The notes: generated by a model not told the origin, from the sequence alone. A stretch of 64,000 nucleotides of DNA from DAIODI01 sp046349255 (GCA_046349255.1 JAXMCR010000002.1:434001-498000), one strand, 5' to 3'; shown: positions 1 to 9,613, counted from the stretch's first letter. Numbers and translations are program-made.

Positions 1-1
1 G

Positions 2-1282
2 GCGACGAAGACGATGGCGGCGCTGGATGCGCGGGCGCGCGATCTCGGGTTCGCAGGCGCGCTGTGGCTCGCCGATACGCGCGCCTATCACGGCGCGGGC
101 GCAAGCGAAGCGCAGGAGCTGGGCCTAGCGCTCGCCGCCATCGTAGAGACGCTGCGGCTCGGGGAGGCCGCGGGCATCGACCCGACGCGGACGATCGCGC
201 TCACCGGCATGCTGCTCACCGCCGACCAGGACCAGTTCCTCACCATCGCCAAGCTGCGCGCGGCGCGGCAGCTGTGGGCGCATCTCTTCCGTACGCTGAA
301 GGTCGATCCGCGCCCGCTCGACCTGCACGTCGAGACGGCGTGGCGCATGATGACGCGGCGCGATCCGCACGTGAACATGCTCAGGGCGACCGCCGCGGTG
401 TTCGCCGCGGGCGTGGGCGGCGCGGACCACGTGACGGTGCTGCCGTTCTCCGCGGCGCTGGGGCTTCCCGATCCGTTCGCGCGACGCATGGCGCGCAACG
501 TGCAGACGGTGCTGGCGCGCGAATCGCGCATCGGCCAGGTGCGCGACGCGGCCGCCGGCGCAGGCTACGTCGAGACGCTGACGGCGGCGCTCGCCGAAAA
601 GGCCTGGGCGGCGTTCCAGTCGATCGAAGCGCAGGGCGGGCTCGTCGCCGCACTCGAGTCGGGCGCGGTAAGGGCGATGCTCGCGGAGACCGCGGCAGCG
701 CGGGCGAAGGACGTCGCGCGGCGCAAGGACGCGATCACCGGTGTCTCCGAATTCCCGAACCTTGCCGAGGCGCCCGTGACGGTGCTTGACGCGCCGCGCC
801 GAGAGCGGCGCGCGGGCGGGCTGCCGCAGCACCGCACCGCCGAACCGTTCGAGGCTCTGCGCGACCGGGCCGATGCGCTGGGCGAGAAGCGCCCGGCAGT
901 GTTCATGGCGAACATGGGCCGCATCGCCGATTTCAACGCGCGCGCCACCTTCATGCAGAACCTGTTTGCGGCGGGCGGCATCGCCGCCGCCGGCAACGAC
1001 GGGTTCGCGACGCCGGCGGACGCGGCCGCCGCCTTCAGGCAGTCGGGCGCGAAGGCCGCCTGCCTCGCCTCCGCCGACAAGGTGTACGAGACGCTCGCCG
1101 TGGAGACCGTGCGTGCACTGAAGGAAGCCGGGGCCTCGCCCATCGTGTTCGCGGGCAAGCCCGGCGCGCTCGAGGCTGCACTGACCGAGGCGGGCGTGAC
1201 GCACTTCGCCTTCGCGGGGATGGACGCCATCGCCTTCCTCACGGCCGTCTTCGACTCGAGTACGCAGGGAGCCCGCCGATGA
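2..1282 (+). CDS. mutA: methylmalonyl-CoA mutase small (beta) subunit, 5'-truncated by window edge
   Basis: This is the non-catalytic partner of the B12-dependent mutase that interconverts methylmalonyl-CoA and succinyl-CoA in propionate metabolism. The frame is open to the left window edge and about 427 codons remain, while the family is usually over 600 residues, so the start is missing. The visible part carries the end of the TIM barrel (for example KLRAARQLWAHLF and HVNMLRATAAVFAAGVGG) and then a cobalamin-binding-like domain. That domain lacks the DxHxxG motif: NMGRIADFNARA sits where it should be, as is usual for small subunits. The end overlaps mutB by an ATGA. Identity is firm because the catalytic subunit and MeaB follow directly. 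The true start cannot be given. Confidence 0.93.
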   Translation, partial: ATKTMAALDARARDLGFAGALWLADTRAYHGAGASEAQELGLALAAIVETLRLGEAAGIDPTRTIALTGMLLTADQDQFLTIAKLRAARQLWAHLFRTLKVDPRPLDLHVETAWRMMTRRDPHVNMLRATAAVFAAGVGGADHVTVLPFSAALGLPDPFARRMARNVQTVLARESRIGQVRDAAAGAGYVETLTAALAEKAWAAFQSIEAQGGLVAALESGAVRAMLAETAAARAKDVARRKDAITGVSEFPNLAEAPVTVLDAPRRERRAGGLPQHRTAEPFEALRDRADALGEKRPAVFMANMGRIADFNARATFMQNLFAAGGIAAAGNDGFATPADAAAAFRQSGAKAACLASADKVYETLAVETVRALKEAGASPIVFAGKPGALEAALTEAGVTHFAFAGMDAIAFLTAVFDSSTQGARR

Positions 1283-3435
1283 GCCGCCTTCCCGACTTCA
1301 CCACGGTGCCGTTCGCGCCCTCGTCCTCGGCCCTGCCGTCGGTCAAGCCGATGCTCCAGACGCCGGAGGGCATCGCGCTGAAATCCGTGTACGGACCGAA
1401 CGACGTGGCCGGCCTCGACTTCCTCGACACCTGGCCCGGCATCGCGCCGTACCTGCGCGGGCCTTACCCGACGATGTACGTGACGCAGCCCTGGACCATT
1501 CGTCAGTACGCGGGCTTTTCGACGGCGGAGGACTCCAACGCCTTCTACCGCCGCAACCTGGCGGCCGGGCAGATGGGCCTGTCGATCGCCTTCGACCTCG
1601 CGACGCACCGCGGCTACGACAGCGACCATCCGCGCGTGGCGGGCGACGTTGGCATGGCGGGCGTGGCGATCGATTCGATCCTCGACATGCGCACGCTGTT
1701 CGACGGCATCCCGCTCGACCGGATGTCGGTGTCGATGACGATGAACGGCGCGGTGCTGCCGGTGATGGCGCTCTACATCGTGGCGGGCGAGGAGCAGGGC
1801 GTGAAGCCGGCGCAACTCTCGGGCACGATCCAGAACGACATCCTCAAGGAGTTCATGGTCCGCAACACCTACATCTACCCGCCGGACGCCTCGATGCGGA
1901 TCATCTCCGACATCTTCGGGTTCGTGTCGAAGGAGATGCCGAAGTTCAACTCGATCTCGATCTCCGGCTACCACATGCAGGAGGCCGGCGCGACGGCCGA
2001 CCTCGAACTCGGCTACACGCTGGCCGACGGCGTCGAGTATGTGCGCGCCGGCATCGCCGCGGGCCTGCCGGTCGACACGTTCGCCCCGCGCCTGTCGTTC
2101 TTCTGGGCGATCGGCATGAACTTCTTCATGGAGGTGGCGAAGCTGCGCGCAGCGCGGATGCTTTGGGCCAAGCTGATGCGGCAGTTCGAACCGCGCAACG
2201 ACCGCTCGCTGAGCCTGCGCACGCACAGCCAGACCTCGGGCTGGTCGCTCACCGCGCAGGATGTGTTCAACAACGTGACGCGCACCGCGATCGAGGCCAT
2301 GGCGGCGACGCAGGGGCACACGCAGTCGCTCCACACCAACGCGCTCGACGAGGCGCTGGCGCTGCCGACCGACTTCTCCGCCCGCATCGCGCGCAACACG
2401 CAGCTGTTCCTGCAGCAGGAGGCCGGCACCTGCCGCGTGATCGACCCGTGGGGCGGCAGCTACTTCGTCGAACGCTTGACTGCCGACCTCGCCGCGAAGG
2501 CGTGGGCGCACATCGAGGAGATCGAGGCGATGGGCGGGATGGCGAAGGCCATCGCGCAGGGCGTGCCGAAGCTCCGGATCGAGGAAGCCGCGGCGCGCAC
2601 GCAGGCGCGCATCGATTCCGGCGAGCAGACGGTGGTTGGCGTGAACTGCTACCGCGTCGCCGAGGACCAGAAGATCGAGATCCTGAAGGTCGACAACTCG
2701 GCCGTCCGTACACGGCAGATCGACAAGCTGAAGCGCCTGCGCGGCGAGCGTGACGAGGCGCGCTGCCAGAGCGCGCTCGACGCGCTGACGAAGATCGCGT
2801 CCTCCGGCGAGGGCAACCTGCTCGCCGGCGCGATCGCGGCGGCGCGGGCGCGCGCTTCGGTGGGCGAGATCTCGCTCGCCCTGGAGAAGGTGTATGGCCG
2901 TCACGTCGCGGAGATCCGCGCGATCCAGGGGGTCTATCGCAAGGAGGCCGGGCGCATGACCGATGCCGTGAACCGCACGCTGGCGATGGTCGAGGCCTTC
3001 GAGGAGGCGGACGGCCGCCGGCCGCGCATCCTCGTGGCGAAGGTCGGCCAGGACGGGCACGACCGCGGCCAGAAGGTGATCGCCTCCGCGTTCGCCGACC
3101 TCGGCTTCGACGTCGACATCGGGCCGCTGTTTGCCACGCCCGAAGAGGTGGCGCGGCAGGCGGTGGAGAACGACGTGCACATCGTCGGCGTCTCCTCGCT
3201 CGCCGCCGGGCACCTGACTCTGGTGCCGGCCCTGAAGGCGGCGCTCGACAAGGAGGGCCGCGCCGACATCATGATCGTCGCAGGCGGGGTGATCCCGCCG
3301 GAGGACGTGCCGGCGCTGAAGGCCGCGGGCGCCGCGGCGGTGTTCCCGCCGGGCACGGTGATCGCCGAGGCGGCGCAGGCGCTGCTCGCCGAACTTAACC
3401 GGCGGCTCGGCTATTCGCAGAAGGCGGCCGAGTGA
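1279..3435 (+). CDS. mutB: methylmalonyl-CoA mutase large (catalytic) subunit
   Basis: Catalytic subunit of the adenosylcobalamin-dependent isomerase that converts (R)-methylmalonyl-CoA to succinyl-CoA in the cytoplasm. At 718 residues it has the normal family length. The N-terminal TIM barrel includes the substrate-site stretch QPWTIRQYAGFSTAEDSNAF. The C-terminal B12 domain has an intact DxHxxG motif (Asp592, His594, Gly597), where His is the lower axial cobalt ligand, followed by the SSLAAGH segment typical of base-off cobalamin binding. The ATG overlaps the mutA stop in ATGA, and the stop overlaps the next gene in GTGA, so the three genes look translationally coupled. Confidence 0.97.
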   Translation: MSRLPDFTTVPFAPSSSALPSVKPMLQTPEGIALKSVYGPNDVAGLDFLDTWPGIAPYLRGPYPTMYVTQPWTIRQYAGFSTAEDSNAFYRRNLAAGQMGLSIAFDLATHRGYDSDHPRVAGDVGMAGVAIDSILDMRTLFDGIPLDRMSVSMTMNGAVLPVMALYIVAGEEQGVKPAQLSGTIQNDILKEFMVRNTYIYPPDASMRIISDIFGFVSKEMPKFNSISISGYHMQEAGATADLELGYTLADGVEYVRAGIAAGLPVDTFAPRLSFFWAIGMNFFMEVAKLRAARMLWAKLMRQFEPRNDRSLSLRTHSQTSGWSLTAQDVFNNVTRTAIEAMAATQGHTQSLHTNALDEALALPTDFSARIARNTQLFLQQEAGTCRVIDPWGGSYFVERLTADLAAKAWAHIEEIEAMGGMAKAIAQGVPKLRIEEAAARTQARIDSGEQTVVGVNCYRVAEDQKIEILKVDNSAVRTRQIDKLKRLRGERDEARCQSALDALTKIASSGEGNLLAGAIAAARARASVGEISLALEKVYGRHVAEIRAIQGVYRKEAGRMTDAVNRTLAMVEAFEEADGRRPRILVAKVGQDGHDRGQKVIASAFADLGFDVDIGPLFATPEEVARQAVENDVHIVGVSSLAAGHLTLVPALKAALDKEGRADIMIVAGGVIPPEDVPALKAAGAAAVFPPGTVIAEAAQALLAELNRRLGYSQKAAE

Positions 3436-4415
3436 AGCACGAGACTCGCGCGGGCGACCTCGCGCAGCGGCTGCTCGCGGGCGATCGGGCGGCGCTGGCG
3501 CGGGCGATCACGCTCGTCGAATCGAAGCGCGCCGACCACGAGGACGAAGCGCAGGCGCTGCTCCAGGCGGTGCTGCCGGCGACGGGGCGCGCGGTTCGGC
3601 TCGGGATCACCGGCGTGCCGGGGGCCGGCAAGTCGACGCTGGTCGATCAGCTCGGCGTCAACCTGACTGGCGCAGGTCATCGCGTGGCGGTGCTGGCGGT
3701 CGACCCGACGAGCCAGCGCACGGGCGGCTCGATCCTCGGCGACAAGACACGCATGGCGCGCCTGTCGGTCGATCCGAACGCGTTCATCCGCCCCTCCCCC
3801 GCCGGCACGACGCTCGGCGGCGTGGCAAGGCGCACGCGTGAAACGATGCTGCTCTGCGAGGCGGCGGGCTTCGACGTGGTGATCGTCGAGACGGTGGGCA
3901 TCGGCCAGTCGGAAACGGCGGTCGCGTCGATGGTCGATTTCTTCTGTGTACTTATGGTTCCGGGGACCGGCGACGATCTCCAGGGCATCAAGAAGGGCGT
4001 GCTCGAAATCGCCGACATGATCGCCGTGAACAAGGCCGACGGCGAAAATGAAGGACGCGCCCGCCACGCCGCCGCCGACTATCGCGCGGCGCTGTCGATC
4101 CTCACGCCCGTCGATCCCGAGTGGCAGCCGCCGGTGATCCTCGTCTCGGGGCTGAAGAACCTCGGGCTCGATCATCTGTGGGCGGAGGTTCTGCGCCATC
4201 GCGGCCTGATGATGGACGCGGGCAAGCTCGAGGCGCGCCGGCAGGAACAGCAGGTCGAGTGGATGTGGTCGCTGCTCGAGGACCGGCTCAAGGCGAAGCT
4301 CAGGGCCGACCCGCGTCTGCGCGACCGGCTTGCGGCGATCGAGAACGAGGTGCGCCGCGCGACGCTGACGCCGACGCTCGCCGTGAAGGAGATCCTCGGC
4401 CGGATCGGGCTTTAG
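3432..4415 (+). CDS. meaB: methylmalonyl-CoA mutase-associated GTPase MeaB (ArgK family)
   Basis: G3E-type GTPase that guards adenosylcobalamin loading and protects methylmalonyl-CoA mutase from inactivation. Walker A is GVPGAGKSTLVDQLG, starting at residue 61. DPTSQRTGGSILGDKTRM and the DVVIVETVGIGQSE switch region follow, and VNKAD is the guanine-specificity motif. At 327 residues it is of normal length, with a C-terminal dimerisation helix. The start is a GTG overlapping the mutB stop. Its position directly behind the mutase genes supports this role rather than the older lysine/arginine transport annotation of ArgK. Confidence 0.95.
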   Translation: MKHETRAGDLAQRLLAGDRAALARAITLVESKRADHEDEAQALLQAVLPATGRAVRLGITGVPGAGKSTLVDQLGVNLTGAGHRVAVLAVDPTSQRTGGSILGDKTRMARLSVDPNAFIRPSPAGTTLGGVARRTRETMLLCEAAGFDVVIVETVGIGQSETAVASMVDFFCVLMVPGTGDDLQGIKKGVLEIADMIAVNKADGENEGRARHAAADYRAALSILTPVDPEWQPPVILVSGLKNLGLDHLWAEVLRHRGLMMDAGKLEARRQEQQVEWMWSLLEDRLKAKLRADPRLRDRLAAIENEVRRATLTPTLAVKEILGRIGL

Positions 4416-4519
4416 CCGCGACGCTACTGACTGAACAGGACGTGATGGCCCCCGTATTTGCGCCCGCTCGCTCTGCGCGATAGGTTTGAGGCGCGCACAA
4501 TCTTGAAGGGGGGTCCATC

Positions 4520-5569
4520 ATGAAACGTCGCATCGCTGCCGCTTGCCTCATCTCCGCATCCATGCTTCTGCCGGCCGTGGCCGATGCCTGCACGCGCGCC
4601 GTCTACTTCGGCGAGGACGGGCAGACCGTCACCGGGCGCACCATGGACTGGTTCAAGGCGGATATGCACACCAACATGTGGCTCTATCCGCGCGGTCTGA
4701 AGCGCAGCGGCAACACGAAGACGCCGTTCACCTGGACGAGCAAGTACGGCAGCGTCGTCACCACGATCTACGAAGGCGCGGCGGCCGACGGCATGAACGA
4801 GAAGGGTCTCGTCGCCAACCTGCTCTATCTTCCCGAATCCAAGTATCCGCCCGCAAGCCCGGACGACAAGCGGCCCACGCTGCCGAACTCGGCGTGGGTG
4901 CAGTACGTGCTCGATACCTATGCCACCACTGCTGAAGCCGTCGAGGGCTTGCGCAAGGAAGAGTTCCGCCTCGTCCCGATTCAGGCCCCCACCGGCGAGC
5001 CGGGGACCGTGCACCTGTCGATCTCCGACGCCTCGGGCGACTCGGCGATCTTCGAATACCTCAACGGCAAGCTCACGATCCACCACGGCCGGGAATACCA
5101 GGTGATGACCAACTCCCCGCCGTTCGATCAGCAACTGAGCCTGAACGCGTACTGGAAGTCGATCGGCGGCTCGACCATGCTGCCCGGAACCAACCGTGCT
5201 TCCGACCGCTTCGTGCGCGCCTCCTACTACATCAACGAGGCGACGCAGACCGCCGATCCCCGCACTGCCGTGGCGACCGTGTTCAGCGTGATGCGCAACG
5301 TGAGTGTGCCGATCGGGATCAAGATCCCGGGCCAGCCGAACATCGCCGACACGCTGTGGCTCACGGTGTCGGACCAGAAGAACAAGGTCTACTTCTACCA
5401 GAGCACCAACAGCCCGAGCATCATCTGGGCGAAGCTGAACGAACTCGACTTCAAGGAGGGCTCGGGCCCGCGCAGGCTCCAGCTCGACGGCTTCCCGGAC
5501 ACGGCGGGCGACCAGACGCAGAACTTCAAGCCCGCCGAGCTGTTCAAGTTCATGGCGCCTGCGGAGTGA
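4520..5569 (+). CDS. exported linear amide C-N hydrolase (choloylglycine hydrolase / penicillin V acylase-like Ntn hydrolase)
   Basis: An N-terminal nucleophile hydrolase expected in the periplasm. Residues 1-23 form a signal peptide ending ADA, and cleavage there would leave Cys24 as the mature N-terminus, which in this family is the catalytic nucleophile. CTRAVYFGEDGQTVTGRTMDW is the conserved N-terminal block, followed by NEKGLVANLLYL. At 349 residues it fits the choloylglycine hydrolase family (CGH/PVA). The substrate could be a bile salt, a penicillin, an N-acyl homoserine lactone or another N-acyl amide, and the sequence does not decide which. A G-rich ribosome-binding site (aaggggggt) precedes the ATG. 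The gene stands alone between the mut operon and a convergent asparaginase. Confidence 0.85.
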   Translation: MKRRIAAACLISASMLLPAVADACTRAVYFGEDGQTVTGRTMDWFKADMHTNMWLYPRGLKRSGNTKTPFTWTSKYGSVVTTIYEGAAADGMNEKGLVANLLYLPESKYPPASPDDKRPTLPNSAWVQYVLDTYATTAEAVEGLRKEEFRLVPIQAPTGEPGTVHLSISDASGDSAIFEYLNGKLTIHHGREYQVMTNSPPFDQQLSLNAYWKSIGGSTMLPGTNRASDRFVRASYYINEATQTADPRTAVATVFSVMRNVSVPIGIKIPGQPNIADTLWLTVSDQKNKVYFYQSTNSPSIIWAKLNELDFKEGSGPRRLQLDGFPDTAGDQTQNFKPAELFKFMAPAE

Positions 5570-5596
5570 GCAGCCTCTGCTTCAGGTGAGGGGCGT

Positions 5597-6598
5597 CTAG
5601 ACGACGGCGCGGATCTCGCCGACCTCGGTACGCTTCCAGTTGCGCAACGTGATGGTGGCAAAGCGGCCGATGGCGGCGCGTTCTTCCGGCGTCCACACGT
5701 CGAGCTTGAGGAGCACGCCGGCGAGTGCCGCCTCCGCGCCGCGCCCCGCCCCGTCGTCGCACTTCACCGCGATGCCGATGCCGGCATGCTGGACCGCTGC
5801 GCAGAACACGCCTTCCGCGCCGGTCTTCACGAAGACGCGCGGCACGGCGGTCATGATGTCGGTGCAGAAGCGGCGCGCGCCGGCAACCATGTACGGATTC
5901 TCCCGCACCGCCTCGATGATGCGGCGGCACGCGGCGGCGCGTTCCTTCGACAATGTCTCGCCGGTCGCGAGCCGCTCGAAGCCGAGCGCCAGATTCTTGA
6001 GCGGCAGGGCCCACGTCGGAACGGAGCAGCCGTCGATACCGACGGGAAGCGATGCGATGTCGACGTCGCACATCGCGGCGATCGTGTTCGCCACCGCCTG
6101 CTGCACCGGATGCGCCTCAGCGACGTAGCCGTGCCGGTCCGCGCCGAGCGCGAGCGACAGCGCCAGCATGCCGGCGTGCTTGCCCGAACAGTTGTTGTGC
6201 GACTGGTCCGGCGTCTCGTTGTGTCGGGCGAGCGCGCGCTGCGCCTCCTGGTCGAGCGGCCAGTGCGTGCCGCATTCGAGCGCCTCCTCGCCGAGGCCTG
6301 CCTTGGCGAGCATGCGCTTCGCCACCGTCGCGTGGCGCGCCTCGCCGTTGTGGGAGGAACAGGCGAGCGCGATCTCCTCGGGCGTGAAGCCGAAGCGGTC
6401 GGCCGCGCCCGACTCGATCACCGGCAGGCACTGGAACGCCTTGATCGCCGAGCGTGGATAGATCGGCCGCTCGATGTCGCCGGCCGACAGCAGCAGCTTG
6501 CCGCCGGGCCCGACGACGGCATAGGCGCCCTCGTGGCGGCTCTCGACGATGCCGCCGCGCAGCACTTCGACGATCACGGGATCTGCTCCGCTCGCCAT
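5597..6598 (-). CDS. L-asparaginase, Rhizobium etli inducible type (asparaginase II family)
   Basis: Hydrolyses L-asparagine to aspartate and ammonia. It belongs to the family of the R. etli inducible asparaginase, not to the E. coli AnsA/AnsB fold. The key residues align with that enzyme at an offset of two: Ser50-x-x-Lys53, the Ser81/Ser82 pair in CSSHNGE, Cys137 and Lys140 in NNCSGKHAGM, and Cys191 in GIDGCS. In the R. etli enzyme these form the Ser-Lys tandems and a zinc site. Length is 333 residues from the ATG at 6598. A GTG at 6607 would overlap the MFS stop as GTGA and add three residues, so the start is slightly uncertain. It lies in one operon with the upstream MFS transporter. Confidence 0.9.
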   Translation of the reverse strand: MASGADPVIVEVLRGGIVESRHEGAYAVVGPGGKLLLSAGDIERPIYPRSAIKAFQCLPVIESGAADRFGFTPEEIALACSSHNGEARHATVAKRMLAKAGLGEEALECGTHWPLDQEAQRALARHNETPDQSHNNCSGKHAGMLALSLALGADRHGYVAEAHPVQQAVANTIAAMCDVDIASLPVGIDGCSVPTWALPLKNLALGFERLATGETLSKERAAACRRIIEAVRENPYMVAGARRFCTDIMTAVPRVFVKTGAEGVFCAAVQHAGIGIAVKCDDGAGRGAEAALAGVLLKLDVWTPEERAAIGRFATITLRNWKRTEVGEIRAVV

Positions 6599-6603
6599 GG
6601 CGT

Positions 6604-7875
6604 TCACGCGATGGCGGTTGCGGCGCGTGCGGTCTCGCGCGGCATCGACAGGAAGTACCAGAGCAGGGTGAGCACCTGCACGGCGAGGCAGAGGCCGATC
6701 GCCACCTGGTAGCCTTGCGGGTCGTAGCCGCCCGCATCCGTCTTCGGCCACAGGTCGAGCACCGCGCCGATGGCGTACTGCGCCGCGAACGCCGTGCCGA
6801 ACACGAACACGTTGAGGGCGGCATTGGATCGACCCGCAGCTGCAGCGCCTCCGAAGTAGGTGGCCAGCCACGGGAACAGCAGGATCGTCGCTTGTCCGAA
6901 CATGCCGAATACGAACCACACGGGCCCCGGCGCGCCCGTCCAGTTGAGCGTTACCAGCAGTTCGGCGGCGAGGAAGATCACCGCGAACCCCGGTGCGAGC
7001 GCGAGCAGGCTGAACCCGCGCCGCACGAGCCTGTCCGCTGCAAAGCCGGTCAGCAGCGCTCCCACCATGAAGCCGATCGCCATCCAGGCGAGGATGCTCG
7101 CGACGTCGGCGCGCGCCATGCCGGCGACGTCGCGCAGCCACGGACCCGCCCACAGCGTCTGGATCGCGATCTGCCCGCCGCAGGTCGAAGCGACCATGGG
7201 GGCGACGCGCCAGAACACCGGATCGGAATAGATCGTGCCAAGGCTTTTGGCGAGTTCCCCGAAGGTGACGGGGCGCGCGGCCGCCTGCGGCTTCTCCGGC
7301 ACGAGGAGGTAAATCAGGCCGGCTACCACGATGGTCGCGGCCGCGAGGATCAGGAACAGCCCGCGCCAGCCGAATTGCGCGGCGACGGCCTCGGAGGGTA
7401 CGGTCGCGGTGAGCACGCCGAGGCCCCCGATCGCCATGATGCAGGCATTGCCGAGCGGCCGGCGCGGTTCGGGCAGCCACATCGCCACCGCCTTGAACCC
7501 CGCCATGAGGCTCCCCGCACATCCTGCGCCGACCAGAGCGCGCGCCACGGCGAGCGTCTCGAAGTTTCTCGCCACGGAGAACAGGAGCGCGCCGCTGGCC
7601 GCGACCGACAGCATCGTCGCCTGCACCCGGCGTGGGCCGAAGCGGTCGAACGCCACGCCGATCGGGAGCTGCGCCGCCGAGTACGCGATGAGGTAGGTGG
7701 CGGTGAGGAAGCCGAGACCCTTCGCCGAAAGCGCGAGGTCCTTCACGAGGTCGGGCGCCACGACGGCGTTCACCGCGCGGTAGAGGTAGGCGAAGAAGTA
7801 GCCGAGCGCGAATGGCCCGAGCGCAAGCAGGATCAGCGCGGGCGTCGGGATGCGCTGACCGGCGTGTGTGGCCAT
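6604..7875 (-). CDS. MFS transporter
   Basis: Integral membrane secondary transporter with about 12 predicted hydrophobic helices over 423 residues. The loop between helices 2 and 3 carries an MFS signature-like motif (GVAFDRFGPRRVQ), and a similar loop occurs in the second half (GFAADRLVRRG). The start chosen is ATHAGQRIPTP at 7875. An upstream in-frame Met at 7917 would run into the efp stop. It is followed with almost no gap by the asparaginase gene, so uptake of asparagine or a related amino compound is a reasonable guess but is not shown by the sequence. Confidence 0.85.
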   Translation of the reverse strand: MATHAGQRIPTPALILLALGPFALGYFFAYLYRAVNAVVAPDLVKDLALSAKGLGFLTATYLIAYSAAQLPIGVAFDRFGPRRVQATMLSVAASGALLFSVARNFETLAVARALVGAGCAGSLMAGFKAVAMWLPEPRRPLGNACIMAIGGLGVLTATVPSEAVAAQFGWRGLFLILAAATIVVAGLIYLLVPEKPQAAARPVTFGELAKSLGTIYSDPVFWRVAPMVASTCGGQIAIQTLWAGPWLRDVAGMARADVASILAWMAIGFMVGALLTGFAADRLVRRGFSLLALAPGFAVIFLAAELLVTLNWTGAPGPVWFVFGMFGQATILLFPWLATYFGGAAAAGRSNAALNVFVFGTAFAAQYAIGAVLDLWPKTDAGGYDPQGYQVAIGLCLAVQVLTLLWYFLSMPRETARAATAIA

Positions 7876-7885
7876 CGTCGGACGA

Positions 7886-8458
7886 TCAGTCCTTCGCGCG
7901 CTCGACGTAGGAGCCATCCTCGGTCATCACCACCACGCGGGTCCCCGACACGATGTGCGGCGGCACCATGGTGCGCACGCCGTTCGACAGGAGCGCGGGC
8001 TTGAACGAGGACGCCGCCGTCTGGCCCTTCATCGCGGGTTCCGTCTCGGTCACCTCAAGCGTGACGCGCTGCGGCAGTTCGATCGAGATCGGCGCGCCGT
8101 TGAACAGCTGCAGCATCACTTCCATGTTCTCGGCAAGGTATACGGATTGGTCGCCGATCACATCGCGCGGCACCGTCACCTGCTCGTAGTTCGTCGGGTT
8201 CATGAACACGAAGCCGTCGGAGTCCTCGTAGAGGTAGTTGTAGGCCTGCGTCTCGACGAAGGCGCGCTCGACCTGGTCGGTGGTCTTGTAGCGCACGGAC
8301 ACCTTGATGCCGTCGGAGATGCGGCGCATGTCGATCTGCGTCGTCGGCGTTCCCTTGCCGGGATGAAAATTCTCGGCGCTGAGCACGACGTAGAGCTTCG
8401 AATCCTCGCCCTCGAGCACGTTGCCCTTGCGCACCTGGCTGGCAATGACCTTGACCAC
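7886..8458 (-). CDS. efp: elongation factor P
   Basis: Translation factor that relieves ribosome stalling at polyproline stretches. The KOW-like N-terminal domain contains the HPGKGTP loop, where Lys35 is the expected site of beta-lysylation. Two OB domains follow, ending in the family-typical GTRVVVMTEDGSYVERAKD. I chose the GTG at 8458, giving the usual alphaproteobacterial MVKVIAS start and 190 residues. A GTG at 8485 would add nine residues and has no visible ribosome-binding site. The gene is divergent from epmA, whose product modifies it. Confidence 0.95.
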   Translation of the reverse strand: MVKVIASQVRKGNVLEGEDSKLYVVLSAENFHPGKGTPTTQIDMRRISDGIKVSVRYKTTDQVERAFVETQAYNYLYEDSDGFVFMNPTNYEQVTVPRDVIGDQSVYLAENMEVMLQLFNGAPISIELPQRVTLEVTETEPAMKGQTAASSFKPALLSNGVRTMVPPHIVSGTRVVVMTEDGSYVERAKD

Positions 8459-8551
8459 GGCACCACTCTTGATGTTTGCGTTCACGGAAATCGGGGCCGG
8501 TCATACCAGCAGGAACCCGAAACGCCAAGGCCCAATCCGAGAGGCAATTTC

Positions 8552-9613
8552 GTGCGCGAACCGGCCGATCCGCGGCAAAAACCGACGCCCTGGTGGGACC
8601 CGTCCCGCCATGCGGACCGCCGTCCACTGCTCCTTTCCCGTAACCGCATCAAGGCGGCGATCCGCGCGCGCTTCGAGGCGGGAGGATTCACGGAGGTCGA
8701 GTGCGGGGCGCTGCAGGCCTCGCCCGGCAACGAGGCGCATCTGCACGGCGTCGAGGCCGCGCTGATCGGGCCGGGCGGCGAACGCCGAACGCTCTACCTC
8801 CACACCTCCCCCGAATTCGCGGCGAAGAAGCTGCTGGCGGCGGGCGAGCGGCGCATCTTCGATTTCGCGCGCGTGTTCCGCAACCGCGAGCGCGGTGCGT
8901 TGCACGCCCCGGAGTTCACCATGCTCGAATGGTACCGCGCCGGCGAGACGTGGGACGCGGCCATGGCGGACACGGTCGCGATCGTGAAGCTCGCGGCGGA
9001 GACGACGGGGATCAATTCGTACACGTACCGGGGCCGTGCCTGCGATCCCCGCGCCGAAGCCGAACGCCTGCCGGTGGTGGACGCCTTCGCGCGCCACGCC
9101 GGCGTCGATCTTATGCGTACACTGACGGATGACGGCGAGGGAATCGTCGCGCCGATGCGGGAGGAGGCGCGCCGCGCAGGCATCGATCCGTCGGCGGATG
9201 ATACGTGGGCGGATCTGTTCTCGAAGATCCTGGTGGCGCACGTCGAGCCGCGCCTCGGCGAGGGACGGCCGACGCTCCTCACCGAATACCCGGCCTGCGA
9301 GGCGGCGCTTGCCAGGCGCACCGCGCACGACCGGCGCGTGTCGGAGCGCTTCGAGCTTTACGCCTGCGGCGTCGAGCTCGCGAACGGGTTTGGCGAACTC
9401 ACCGACCCGGTCGAGCAGCGCCGCCGGTTCGAGCTCGAGATGGCCGAGAAGCAGCGCGTCTACGGCGAACGCTACCCGATCGACGAGGATCTTCTGGCGG
9501 CGTTGGCGCTGATGCCGGACGCTTGTGGCGTCGCGCTGGGTTTCGACCGGCTGGTGATGCTGGCAACCGGAGCCGCCCGCATCGACCAGGTGCTCTGGAC
9601 GCCTGCCCCTTAG
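8552..9613 (+). CDS. epmA: EF-P--(R)-beta-lysine ligase EpmA (PoxA/GenX)
   Basis: Class II lysyl-tRNA-synthetase-like enzyme, lacking the anticodon-binding domain, that attaches beta-lysine to EF-P. Motif 2 appears as RVFRNRERGALHAPEFTMLEWY, and motif 3 is near GVALGFDRLVML at the C-terminus. At 353 residues it is slightly longer than E. coli EpmA. The start is a GTG at 8552, reading VREPADPR; the open frame continues upstream but there lies antisense to efp. It is divergent from efp, which supports the function. The stop overlaps the convergent hupE stop by three bases. The lysine 2,3-aminomutase EpmB is not in this window. Confidence 0.92.
   Translation: MREPADPRQKPTPWWDPSRHADRRPLLLSRNRIKAAIRARFEAGGFTEVECGALQASPGNEAHLHGVEAALIGPGGERRTLYLHTSPEFAAKKLLAAGERRIFDFARVFRNRERGALHAPEFTMLEWYRAGETWDAAMADTVAIVKLAAETTGINSYTYRGRACDPRAEAERLPVVDAFARHAGVDLMRTLTDDGEGIVAPMREEARRAGIDPSADDTWADLFSKILVAHVEPRLGEGRPTLLTEYPACEAALARRTAHDRRVSERFELYACGVELANGFGELTDPVEQRRRFELEMAEKQRVYGERYPIDEDLLAALALMPDACGVALGFDRLVMLATGAARIDQVLWTPAP

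Noticed and set aside
14..1282. Loss of DxHxxG in the mutase small subunit as a defect
   Set aside because: Lack of the cobalt-ligating His is normal for the non-catalytic subunit.
565..3213. A very long open frame (882 codons) on the minus strand
   Set aside because: It lies antisense to mutA/mutB, which have strong family matches. Its Arg/His-rich product is the usual reverse shadow of GC-rich coding DNA.
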